A stretch of DNA of 9,422 nucleotides from an uncultured Alphaproteobacteria bacterium (GCA_937967725.1 CALBSY010000395.1:1-9422); one strand, 5' to 3'. Counted from the stretch's first letter, positions 1-8,147 are shown. Program-made: numbers and translations. Notes: generated from the sequence alone by a model not told the origin.

Positions 1-1
1 C

Positions 2-337
2 AAGAATTTCGACTGCGGCGACGGCGGTTGGGTGGCCGATTACAACGACGCCAAAAACTATCTCTATCTGTTGGAAACCCGCACCGGCCCGCAGAACTAT
101 CCGGGCTATTCGAATCCCGAATACGATCGCCTCGTACACGAGAGCGATTTCGAGCCCGATCCCGCTGCACGGGCGCAGCTGATGATCCGCGCCGAGCAGC
201 TCATGCTCAGCGAAGCGCCGATCTTCATTAGCGCGTTCATGAACTCAACCACTATCGTGCACCCGGACCTGAGCGGCTACGAGGACAATCTCGAAGACAT
301 CCACCGCGCGCGCTGGTTCGGCATTCGCAACGCTTAA
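2..337 (+). CDS. Peptide ABC transporter substrate-binding protein (SBP_bac_5/OppA-like), C-terminal fragment
   Basis: The gene enters from the left edge, reading in the frame of base 2, and ends at TAA 335-337. Only the last 111 residues are present. They match the C-terminal lobe of periplasmic oligopeptide/dipeptide-binding proteins: a GWVADYNDAKNYL segment (the family's 'GW.aDYpD...fL'), then GYSNPEYDRLV, then an amphipathic helix (DPAARAQLMIRAEQLML), an APIFI segment, and a late RWFGIRNA tail. Family members bind peptides in the periplasm and deliver them to an Opp/Dpp permease; specificity cannot be judged from this fragment. The start, signal peptide and any permease genes lie outside the window. 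The next gene is a convergent peptidase whose stop overlaps this one, so a peptide-use theme is possible but not shown. Family assignment is confident, ligand unknown. Confidence 0.88.
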   Translation, partial: KNFDCGDGGWVADYNDAKNYLYLLETRTGPQNYPGYSNPEYDRLVHESDFEPDPAARAQLMIRAEQLMLSEAPIFISAFMNSTTIVHPDLSGYEDNLEDIHRARWFGIRNA

Positions 338-2517
338 AAGCCGCCGCCAGCCTCTTCACTGCCGATCGCCTTGATAGCGAAGGCATAGTCGTGCGCCAGT
401 TCGCGTAGAAACTCGAAGCGGCCGGCGCTGCCGGCGTGGCCCGCGCCCATATTCATCTTCAACAGGACGGGGCGGCCGCTGGTCGTGTGCGGGCGCAGCT
501 TGGCCACCCACTTGGCCGGCTCCCAATAGGTGACGCGCGGATCGGTGAGACCGCCGGTCGACAGCACGGCAGGATACGCTTTGCGTTCGACATTGGTGTA
601 GGGGCAGTAGGAGGCGATGTAATCGTAGGCTTCAGGGTCTTCGAGCGGGTTGCCCCATTCGGGCCATTCGGGCGGGGTCAGCGGCAGCGAAGTGTCGCTC
701 ATGGTGTTGAGCACATCGACGAACGGCACGCCGCCGATCACGCCCGCCCACAAGTCCGGCCGCATGTTGTTGATGGCGCCCATCAGCAGCCCGCCGGCCG
801 AGCGGCCTTCGCATACGATGTTGCCGGGACGTCCATAACCGGCGCCGATCAGTTCTTCTGCGACGGCGATGAAATCGGTGAAGGTGTTGCGCTTGGCGAA
901 GCGACGCCCGTCCTGGAACCAGCCGAAGCCCATTTCCGAGCCGCCGCGAACGTGCGCGATCGCATAGATCCATCCGCGGTCAACCAGGCTGAAGCGTCGG
1001 ATCGAGAAGTCGGCGTCCGTTGAGATGCCGTAGGAGCCGTAGCCGTAGAGGTAGAGCGGCGCCGTGCCGTTAAGCGGCGTGCCCCTGCGCATGAGGATCG
1101 TGATCGGCACGCGCTGGCCGTCGCTCGCGGTCGCGAAAAAGCGGCCAGTGACGTAATCGTCCGGATTGTGGCCGGAGGGTATTTCCTGCGTCTTGCGCAG
1201 CACCTGTGTGCGCGCCGCCATGTCGTAATCGTACCACTGCATCGGCGTGGTAGGTGATTCATAGACGTAGCGCACGGTGGTGGTGTCGAACTCATAGCCG
1301 CCGGCGAGTTCGAGATTGTACGCGGACTCCGTCATGGCGATGGCGTGTTCGTCGCCATTGCGGTGACGGATGAGAATCTGCGGCAGCGCATGCGAGCGCT
1401 CGACGCGCACCAGATAGTCCTTGCTCGCGCCGAGACCGAGAATGTAGCGGCCTGCCTGGTGCGGCAGGAATTCGCGCCATTGCGCGCGGCCGGTGCGGCC
1501 AGGCTCAGCCGTCATCACTTTGAAATCGACGGCATTGTCGGCGTTGGTGAGGATGTACCAGCGTCCGTTCCAATGCGTCGGCGTGTAGAGCAGTTCGTCT
1601 TCGCGGCCGTGGAACAAGGTCGGCTGCGCTGTCGGCTCGCTTGCGGGGATGGTGTAATATTCGGACTGTGCGCCGTTGCCGGCGCTGATCAGGATGTACT
1701 CGCGGCTCTCGCTGACGGCAGGATCGAGGAAGAAGCCGTCGTCCGGTTCGTCGTACACCAGCACATCGTCGCCGCCGCGCGCGGGTCGGCGGTGAATTTG
1801 CGCCGGGCGCCCGTTGTCATCGCGGAAGGTCCAGAAGATGAAGCGGGAATCCGGCGACCATACGAAACTGCCGTAGCAATTGGTGATGGACGAGGTGAGT
1901 GTCTGGCCGCTGGCCAAATCCTTCACATAGACCGTGTAGATTTCCGAGCCTTGCTCATCCACCGCGTAGGCGAACAGCGTATGGTCGGGCGAGTGCTGCG
2001 CCGAGATGACTTTGTAGAACGTCTTGCCGCGCGCTTGCTCGTCGACATTGATGAGAATCTGTTCCGGACCGTCCTCGCCACGCGGGCGGCGCGCGTAGAT
2101 CGGATGCTGGGCGCCGGTCTCGAAGCGGCGGTAATATTCCCACGGGCCATCGGGCGCCGGCACGGAAGAATCGTCCTCCTTCGTGCGCCCGCGCATTTCC
2201 TGATAGATGCGCTCTTGCAGCGCTTCCGTCGAAGCCATCATCGCGCGTGTGTAGGCGTTCTCCGCCTCGAGGTACTCGCGGATGTCGGCGCGCAGTACGG
2301 AAGGCTCGCGCATGACCTGCTGCCAGTTCTCATCCTTGAGCCAGGCATAATTATCCACGCGCGTGCGCCCAAGCTGCTCGATCGTCTGGGGTTCGATGCG
2401 GGCGGCGGGCGGCGTCGGCGTTTCGGTCATTGGTCCATCCGAGGAGGTGGCGCAGGCGGGGATGAGAGCGAGGGCGGGCAAGGCCGCGCTCGCGCGGAGA
2501 AGATCGCGTCTATTCAT
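334..2517 (-). CDS. ptrB: S9 family peptidase, oligopeptidase B-like, with Tat/lipoprotein-type leader
   Basis: A 727-residue serine peptidase of the prolyl oligopeptidase clan. Oligopeptidase B cuts short peptides after basic residues. The N-terminal half (about 40-440) has the uneven WSPDSRF/SPDHTLFAYAVDE pattern of the seven-bladed propeller. The C-terminal alpha/beta-hydrolase domain carries HVRGGSEMG (522-530), nucleophile Ser573 in GRSAGG, Asp659 in GGLTDPRV and His694 in GAGHAG; spacing agrees with E. coli PtrB to within one residue. Glu617, 44 residues after the nucleophile, aligns with the S1 Glu576 of E. coli; the second S1 acid (Glu578) aligns with Pro619. The N-terminus NRRDLLRAS with a hydrophobic stretch and IPAC at 19-22 looks like a Tat signal with a lipobox, so the enzyme is probably exported and lipid-anchored, unlike cytosolic PtrB. 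Start ATG at 2517 has no clear Shine-Dalgarno. It lies 40 bases after the PP2C gene and is probably the last gene of that operon. Confidence 0.93.
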   Translation of the reverse strand: MNRRDLLRASAALPALALIPACATSSDGPMTETPTPPAARIEPQTIEQLGRTRVDNYAWLKDENWQQVMREPSVLRADIREYLEAENAYTRAMMASTEALQERIYQEMRGRTKEDDSSVPAPDGPWEYYRRFETGAQHPIYARRPRGEDGPEQILINVDEQARGKTFYKVISAQHSPDHTLFAYAVDEQGSEIYTVYVKDLASGQTLTSSITNCYGSFVWSPDSRFIFWTFRDDNGRPAQIHRRPARGGDDVLVYDEPDDGFFLDPAVSESREYILISAGNGAQSEYYTIPASEPTAQPTLFHGREDELLYTPTHWNGRWYILTNADNAVDFKVMTAEPGRTGRAQWREFLPHQAGRYILGLGASKDYLVRVERSHALPQILIRHRNGDEHAIAMTESAYNLELAGGYEFDTTTVRYVYESPTTPMQWYDYDMAARTQVLRKTQEIPSGHNPDDYVTGRFFATASDGQRVPITILMRRGTPLNGTAPLYLYGYGSYGISTDADFSIRRFSLVDRGWIYAIAHVRGGSEMGFGWFQDGRRFAKRNTFTDFIAVAEELIGAGYGRPGNIVCEGRSAGGLLMGAINNMRPDLWAGVIGGVPFVDVLNTMSDTSLPLTPPEWPEWGNPLEDPEAYDYIASYCPYTNVERKAYPAVLSTGGLTDPRVTYWEPAKWVAKLRPHTTSGRPVLLKMNMGAGHAGSAGRFEFLRELAHDYAFAIKAIGSEEAGGGF

Positions 2518-2557
2518 GCCGTCTAGTGAGGGGAAGCCGGGGCGGCGGTCAATCGCG

Positions 2558-3385
2558 TTACGTCAGGCGCATCAGCAGCGCCGTAGCGTCATCGCTCTTC
2601 TTGAAGCGGGGATGCTGGGCCCCGGCGGCGTCGGCTGCCTCGATTCCCCTGAGTTCGCGGCCAAGCTCCTGCAGGCCCTTCTCCAGCGCCGCCCGGATCA
2701 GGCCGGCGGCGTCATACACTTTGTAGCGGTCGGTCAGCGCCGAGAAGCCATCCGTCATCAGCAGAACGTAGGCCGGACGCTGCAGCGGCATCGACCATAC
2801 GCGCGCGTGATCGGCGCAGGCGGGGTCGAGGCAGAAAGTCCAGTGCGCGCCCGGCTGATTGAGGGCGGCGCGCATCTCGCGCAGTTTGGCGATGGTGGCT
2901 TCGCGGCGCAGCAGCGGCTTTTCGGCGTCCGTCTGCTGTGCGGCTAATTCTGTCTCTGCGTCCGCCGCATCCTCAGGTCCGCCAGCGGTCCGCACAGAGC
3001 CGTCCGCCTCTAGCGCAAACAGGCGGCTGTCGCCGAGGTCGATCCCGGACACGCCCAGCGCGCTCTCCTCCAGCATCAGCAACGACGAGATCGGCGACTG
3101 CCAGCGTTCGTAGGTCTGGCCAGCTCTCAGCTCATCGAACCGGCGTGCGGCAGCCGCACTGGCCTCACGAACGGCGGAGCGCAATTCCGCGCCGGTTTGG
3201 TGCAAGTGCGCGTTGGCGAAGTGCGCCATCCAGGCGGCGTCCGACGCTGCGCCGCTCAATGGTTCGCCGTGCAGATCGGTCGCGCCGTCCAGCACCCAAG
3301 CGCGGGCGCCGGCGAACCCGCATGCGTCGTCATTCTGCTTGGCGCGATCGCCAGCGAGCGAGATCGCTTCGACGAAAGTGAGCAT
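2558..3385 (-). CDS. PP2C (PPM) family protein phosphatase
   Basis: A 275-residue single-domain protein with the metal-dependent Ser/Thr phosphatase motifs in order. GDRAKQNDDA (12-21) stands for the family's 'R..NED'. WVLDGATDLHG (30-40) carries the metal-binding Asp33-Gly34. GIDLGDSRLF (114-123), LLMTDGFS (208-215, Asp212) and SDDATALLMRL (264-274) follow. These acids bind the two Mg/Mn ions that activate water. There is no signal peptide, membrane segment or sensory domain, so it should be cytoplasmic; its substrate is not indicated. The second motif lacks the usual Gly-Gly-His after DG, as in a divergent bacterial PP2C branch. I chose ATG 3385 because it forms TGATG with the MaoC stop, suggesting coupled translation. 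A TTG at 3424 would add 13 residues without homology-like character and overlap MaoC by 40 bases. No paired kinase is in the window. Confidence 0.85.
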   Translation of the reverse strand: MLTFVEAISLAGDRAKQNDDACGFAGARAWVLDGATDLHGEPLSGAASDAAWMAHFANAHLHQTGAELRSAVREASAAAARRFDELRAGQTYERWQSPISSLLMLEESALGVSGIDLGDSRLFALEADGSVRTAGGPEDAADAETELAAQQTDAEKPLLRREATIAKLREMRAALNQPGAHWTFCLDPACADHARVWSMPLQRPAYVLLMTDGFSALTDRYKVYDAAGLIRAALEKGLQELGRELRGIEAADAAGAQHPRFKKSDDATALLMRLT

Positions 3386-3798
3386 CAGGCCGGATAGACG
3401 AGTGAGATGATCTCGGCCACGCAAGCCGGGCGCGGCTCATTCTCGACCTCGATGGTGCATTCGTTGGTGATCTGGAAGCCTTGGCCGCGGGCTTCGCAGC
3501 TCAGCATCTTCACCTTGAGGCGGATGCGGGCGCCGACCGGCACGGTGTTGGTGAAGCGCACCTTGTTGGAGCCGTAATTGATGCCGCGGCTGACGCCCTG
3601 ATAGGTGATGATGTTGCGGGCCAGGAACGGGATCAGGGACAGCACCAGGTAGCCGTGCGCGATCGGGCCGCCCAGTTCCTTGGTGGCGCGCTCGATGTCG
3701 ACATGAATCCACTGGTGGTCGCCGGTCGCGTCGGCAAAACGGTTGACCCGGTCCTGGGTGACTTCCAGCCAATCCGAAACGCCCAGCTCCGTGCCCAC
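3385..3798 (-). CDS. MaoC-like dehydratase domain protein (R-specific enoyl-CoA hydratase family)
   Basis: A 137-residue single hot-dog-fold protein. ELGVSDWLEVTQDRVNRFA leads into the hydratase signature ATGDHQWIHVD (24-34), with the catalytic Asp27 and His32 in D-x4-H spacing, followed by GPIAHGYLVLSLI (44-57). Family members hydrate trans-2-enoyl-CoAs to (R)-3-hydroxyacyl-CoAs, usually as dimers in the cytosol, feeding fatty acid or polyhydroxyalkanoate metabolism; the real substrate here is unknown. The only normal start is GTG 3798 (there is no ATG, GTG or TTG further up before the in-frame stop at 3865-3867), and it has no visible Shine-Dalgarno. Many relatives carry several to about 15 more residues before the ELG.SDW motif, so the 5' end may be clipped. 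It faces purL head to head and is translationally coupled to the downstream PP2C gene. Confidence 0.9.
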   Translation of the reverse strand: MGTELGVSDWLEVTQDRVNRFADATGDHQWIHVDIERATKELGGPIAHGYLVLSLIPFLARNIITYQGVSRGINYGSNKVRFTNTVPVGARIRLKVKMLSCEARGQGFQITNECTIEVENEPRPACVAEIISLVYPA

Positions 3799-3819
3799 TA
3801 GGCGCTTGCGCCAGGCACG
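3790..3819. repeat. Imperfect inverted repeat between the maoC-like gene and purL
   Basis: Outer arms CGTGCC (3790-3795) and GGCACG (3814-3819) pair perfectly. Inner arms GGCGC (3801-3805) and GCGCC (3808-3812) also pair, around a TT centre. The left side has a five-base bulge (CACTA, which contains the MaoC GTG start on the minus strand) against a single A on the right. The structure sits exactly where the two head-to-head coding regions meet. It could be a cruciform or operator, could hide the MaoC start in mRNA, or could be a fold-back that disturbed sequencing or assembly. Two nested arms are more than a trivial match, but short GC-rich inverted repeats are common in this DNA. Confidence 0.45.
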
Positions 3820-3867
3820 CTGGCCCTGGCCGAAGAATTCGGCCTCTCTCGCGACGAATACGACCTA

Positions 3868-6021
3868 GTGGTCGAGAAGCTCGGACGTGCGCCCAACGTG
3901 ACCGAGTTGGGCGTGTTCTCGGTGATGTGGAGCGAGCATTGCTCCTACAAGTCGAGCCGCGTGCATTTGGCGAAATTCCCGACCAAGGCGCCGCACGTGA
4001 TTTACGGCCCTGGCGAGAATGCCGGCGCCATCGACATCGGCGAGGGGCTGGCGGCGATCTTCAAGATGGAGAGCCACAACCATCCGAGCTTCATCGAACC
4101 GTTCCAAGGGGCTGCGACCGGCGTCGGCGGCATTCTGCGCGATGTGTTCACGATGGGCGCGCGGCCCGTCGCGATCATGAACGCGCTGCGCTTCGGCGAG
4201 CCGGATCATCCAAAAACGCGCAAGTTGGTCGACGGCGTCGTCAGCGGCATCAGCTTCTACGGCAATTGCGTCGGGGTGCCGACGGTCGGCGGGGAAACCA
4301 ATTTCGACGCCCGCTACAATGGCAACATCCTCGTCAATGTGTTTTGCCTCGGCATCGCGCCGAAGGACAAAATTTTTACCGCCGCCGCCAAGGGCGCGAA
4401 CAATCCCGTCGTCTATGTCGGCGCCAAGACTGGCCGCGACGGCATCCACGGCGCGACGATGGCCAGCGCCGAATTCATCGAAGGCGAAGATGGACTCCGT
4501 CCGACAGTGCAGGTGGGCGACCCATTTCTTGAAAAGCTGCTGATCGAAGCGTGCCTCGAACTGATGGCGACCGACGCCATTATCGGCATCCAGGACATGG
4601 GTGCGGCGGGGCTTACGTCTTCATCGGTGGAAATGGCTTCGAAAGGCGAGGCGGGCATAGAGCTCAATCTCGATGCCGTGCCCGCCCGCGAAGAGGGCAT
4701 GACTCCGTATGAGTTCATGCTGAGCGAAAGCCAGGAGCGGATGCTCATGGTGCTGAAGCCCGGCCGTGAAGACGAAGCCAAGCGCATCTTCGAGAAGTGG
4801 GGGCTTGACGCTGTCGTCCTCGGCACGACAACGGACACCGGCAATCTGACGCTGCGCTGGCATGGCGATGTCGTGTGCGACATCCCGCTCGGCCCGCTGG
4901 CGGATGAAGCGCCGAAGTACGAGCGCCCGTACGTCGAGCCGCTGAAGGCGATCCCGCTGACAGAGGGCGAACGGAAGCGGTTGGTGGATGAGTATCCTGG
5001 TTTCGCCAACTCGCTCATCACGCTGCTCTCGCAACCGGATCAAGCGTCGAAGCGTTGGATCTGGGAGCAGTACGATCGCCACGTGCAAGGCGACACGTTG
5101 GCCGACAGCGGCAGCGACGCAGCCATTGTGCGCCTCTATCCGTCAAATCGCGCGCTGGCGATGACCTGCGATGTTACGCCTCGCTATGTCGAAGCCGACG
5201 CCTATGAAGGCGGCAAGCAAGCCGTCGCGGAAGCGTGGCGCAACCTCAGCGCTGTCGGCGCGCGGCCGTTGGCGGTGACGGACAATCTCAATTTCGGCAA
5301 TCCGCAGCGCCCGGAAATCATGGGCCAGATCGTGCGCGCCATCGACGGCATGGCCGAAGCATGCCGCGAGCTCGCGTTCCCGGTGATCAGCGGCAACGTC
5401 TCGCTCTACAACGAGACCAACGGCCAAGCCATTTTGCCGACGCCCGCGATCGGCGGCGTCGGCATCCTCGACAATTTCGAACGCCGCGCGACCGCCGATG
5501 CGTTGAAGAGTGGCGAACTTCTGTACTTGGTTGGCTTGAACGGATCGCACCTGGGGCAGTCCGTGTACGCGCGCGATCTGTTTAAGCTGGGTGGTGCTGC
5601 ACCGGCCATCGACCTTCTACTTGAAAAGAAGAACGGCGACTTTGTGCGTTCGCTCGTCTCAAGCGGATTAGTGCGCGCCGCTCACGACATCAGCGATGGC
5701 GGATTGGCGATTGCCGCAGCCGAAATGGCCTTGAGTTCGGACGTGGGCATTGGTCTAGGGTATCAAGGCGACGGATCCGACGCGGAGTTCCTCTATGGTG
5801 AGGATCAGGCCCGCTATCTCATTTCAATTCCGTCCAACAAGATTGATGAGTTGGATCGCAGGGCTGAGGCTGCAGGAGTCTACATTCTCAACGTTGGCGA
5901 GGTTGGTGGTCGCGAGCTGTCCTATGTTGGCGTAAATGGCGCCCGTGAACGCGTATCGCTCGAAGATCTCCGCGCTGCTCACGAAGGCTGGCTGCCCGCC
6001 TATATGAAGGTGGCGCACTAG
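3868..6021 (+). CDS. purL: Phosphoribosylformylglycinamidine synthase subunit PurL
   Basis: The glutamine-dependent FGAM synthase core of de novo purine synthesis: FGAR + ATP + glutamine-derived ammonia to FGAM, in complex with PurQ and PurS in organisms with this small PurL. Visible blocks, numbered from GTG 3868: [14 protein letters not shown] (18-31, catalytic His24), KMESHNHPS (66-74), [29 protein letters not shown] (242-252), LSESQERML (285-293), DNLNFGNP (472-479) and SGNVSLYNE (508-516), giving the two repeated AIRS-like halves. From GTG 3868 it has 717 residues. In-frame codons upstream (3814-3867) encode [18 protein letters not shown], which aligns with PurL N-termini such as B. subtilis 'QQMGVSDDEFALI', so the real protein probably begins upstream. 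The only candidates there are CTG 3820 or 3826 before the in-frame TAG at 3799. None of the starts has a Shine-Dalgarno. The gene lies 16 bases before gor. Neither purS nor purQ is in the window. Confidence 0.95.
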   Translation: MVEKLGRAPNVTELGVFSVMWSEHCSYKSSRVHLAKFPTKAPHVIYGPGENAGAIDIGEGLAAIFKMESHNHPSFIEPFQGAATGVGGILRDVFTMGARPVAIMNALRFGEPDHPKTRKLVDGVVSGISFYGNCVGVPTVGGETNFDARYNGNILVNVFCLGIAPKDKIFTAAAKGANNPVVYVGAKTGRDGIHGATMASAEFIEGEDGLRPTVQVGDPFLEKLLIEACLELMATDAIIGIQDMGAAGLTSSSVEMASKGEAGIELNLDAVPAREEGMTPYEFMLSESQERMLMVLKPGREDEAKRIFEKWGLDAVVLGTTTDTGNLTLRWHGDVVCDIPLGPLADEAPKYERPYVEPLKAIPLTEGERKRLVDEYPGFANSLITLLSQPDQASKRWIWEQYDRHVQGDTLADSGSDAAIVRLYPSNRALAMTCDVTPRYVEADAYEGGKQAVAEAWRNLSAVGARPLAVTDNLNFGNPQRPEIMGQIVRAIDGMAEACRELAFPVISGNVSLYNETNGQAILPTPAIGGVGILDNFERRATADALKSGELLYLVGLNGSHLGQSVYARDLFKLGGAAPAIDLLLEKKNGDFVRSLVSSGLVRAAHDISDGGLAIAAAEMALSSDVGIGLGYQGDGSDAEFLYGEDQARYLISIPSNKIDELDRRAEAAGVYILNVGEVGGRELSYVGVNGARERVSLEDLRAAHEGWLPAYMKVAH

Positions 6022-6037
6022 CGCGCGTGGAGGGCCG

Positions 6038-7423
<1,386 letters not shown>

Positions 7424-7509
7424 CCGCCGACGCCTCGCGTCGCTCCACAACTCGGTAGGCGGGGTGAGCCGCCGGTTGATTCCCGCCCTGGCCGGCGCGA
7501 TCGTTCAGC

Positions 7510-7950
7510 TCAGTCGTAATCGCGCTCCCACCGATCGTCGTCGTCGCGGCCCCAACGATAGTGATCGTCTCGGTCCCGCCAACCATCATGTCCGCGCGAG
7601 TCGTAGCGCCAGCGCGGACCGAACCAGCGGGGATGACCGATCGGCGGCGCCCAAAGCCGGCCAATCGCGGCGCGACGATAACGCGAATAGATGATCACCT
7701 GACATTGATCGCCGCGGCATTCGTCGGTGTAGACGTAGATATTGCCCGGCCGCATGCCGAACGGACTCTCGAGCAGGCGATAGAAGATGCGGTCATTTTC
7801 ATCGAACGTGTAAACGCGCCCGTGATCGCGGATGGTTATGACGTCCCGTCCGCGCCAGTCGCCGCGGCCATAGCGAAAGTCCTGCGCTGACGCGGCGCTT
7901 GCCCCCGCCAACATAAGAGCGGCCACGACGGCGGCCAGCAGCTTCTTCAT
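7510..7950 (-). CDS. Small secreted Trp/Arg/Asp-rich protein of unknown function
   Basis: A 146-residue protein with a clear Sec signal peptide: MKK, a hydrophobic run LLAAVVAALMLAGASAA, and a likely cut after ASA (residue 22) before QDF. The mature part begins with a Gly/Arg/Asp-rich segment, then DVITIRDHGRVYTFDENDRIFYRL (36-59). A two-cysteine loop DECRGDQCQVIIYS (Cys78 and Cys83, possibly a disulfide) follows, then YRRAAIGRLW. The tail (about 106-146) is dominated by Trp, Arg, Asp, His and Tyr in a low-complexity pattern ending WERDYD. I do not recognise a family. Tails of this kind occur in small periplasmic proteins, sometimes linked to metals, but that is only a possibility. ATG 7950 is favoured over upstream starts because the signal peptide begins there and GGGAG (minus strand, about 7960-7964) sits nine bases before it. 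It converges on gor and diverges from the ParA gene. Confidence 0.72.
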   Translation of the reverse strand: MKKLLAAVVAALMLAGASAASAQDFRYGRGDWRGRDVITIRDHGRVYTFDENDRIFYRLLESPFGMRPGNIYVYTDECRGDQCQVIIYSRYRRAAIGRLWAPPIGHPRWFGPRWRYDSRGHDGWRDRDDHYRWGRDDDDRWERDYD

Positions 7951-7964
7951 TGCGATGCGCTCCC

Positions 7965-7980
7965 GGAACGATGCAGTTCC
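7965..7980. repeat. Inverted repeat next to the secreted-protein ribosome site
   Basis: GGAAC (7965-7969) and GTTCC (7976-7980) are perfect five-base arms around GATGCA. On the minus strand the hairpin would end directly before the GGGAG ribosome site of the 7950 start, so it could affect translation or be a repressor half-site pair. The arm spacing (GAAC-N6-GTTC) does not match the usual LexA boxes. It is short enough to be chance. Confidence 0.3.
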
Positions 7981-8009
7981 CAACAACAATGTCCCTTCTC
8001 CACAAATTG

Positions 8010-8042
8010 GCGCCGCTAAGCGGAATCCGGGCTGAGCGGCGC
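8010..8042. repeat. Eight-base inverted repeat with a competing internal hairpin
   Basis: GCGCCGCT (8010-8017) is the exact reverse complement of AGCGGCGC (8035-8042), with a 17-base spacer. The left arm can instead pair with the nearer copy, CCGCT-A-AGCGG (8013-8023). Two mutually exclusive structures are therefore possible, or two half-sites for a DNA-binding protein. It sits between two divergent genes, about 105-138 bases before the ParA start. Confidence 0.35.
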
Positions 8043-8108
8043 ACTTTCCCACGGCCACGGCGCGCTGGTAGGAGCGGATTCACCGTATGCTAACCGGCGC
8101 TGGCGAGC

Positions 8109-8121
8109 GTCCGGTCCGGAC
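8109..8121. repeat. Palindrome GTCCGGAC with tandem GTCCG, upstream of the ParA gene
   Basis: GTCCG (8109-8113) is directly repeated at 8114-8118, and 8114-8121 is the perfect palindrome GTCCGGAC. It lies 26 bases before ATG 8148, where an autoregulatory operator could sit; ParA proteins often control their own promoters. No consensus is known for this family, so function is only inferred from position. Confidence 0.3.
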
Positions 8122-8147
8122 AAAATTGCAGAAGGGGCGGAGAAGCC

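Larger units (their letters stand above)
7951..8147. promoter_or_regulatory. Divergent intergenic region upstream of the secreted-protein and ParA genes
   Basis: These 197 bases must hold the promoters of both divergent genes. I cannot assign -35/-10 boxes with confidence: the region is GC-rich apart from short AT stretches around 7981-8008 and 8121-8127. The ParA ribosome site is good, GGAG at 8139-8142 with five bases before ATG 8148. Several inverted repeats lie here and are listed separately. AGCGG occurs three times (8019, 8035, 8073); two of these form the similar words AGCGGAATC and AGCGGATTC. Confidence 0.5.

Noticed and set aside
1345..2526. 393-codon open frame on the plus strand opposite the S9 peptidase
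   Set aside because: It is antisense to a gene with full catalytic motifs, has no recognisable motifs of its own, and is what high GC third positions produce on the opposite strand.
3386..3424. Longer PP2C start at TTG 3424
   Set aside because: It adds 13 residues (RGRDHLTRL...) with no family resemblance and a 40-base overlap with MaoC, whereas ATG 3385 gives the common TGATG coupling.
3865..4449. Minus-strand open frame of about 194 codons opposite the purL start
   Set aside because: Antisense to strongly conserved PurL blocks ([16 protein letters not shown]); no homology-like features.
7458..7497. Further GC-rich stems in the gor to secreted-protein gap as a second terminator
   Set aside because: Six-base GC arms with long loops and no T-run are expected by chance at this base composition.
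7951..8058. Longer N-terminus for the secreted protein beginning near 8058
   Set aside because: The signal peptide MKKLLAAVV starts at 7950 with a good ribosome site before it; the upstream residues would bury the signal peptide.
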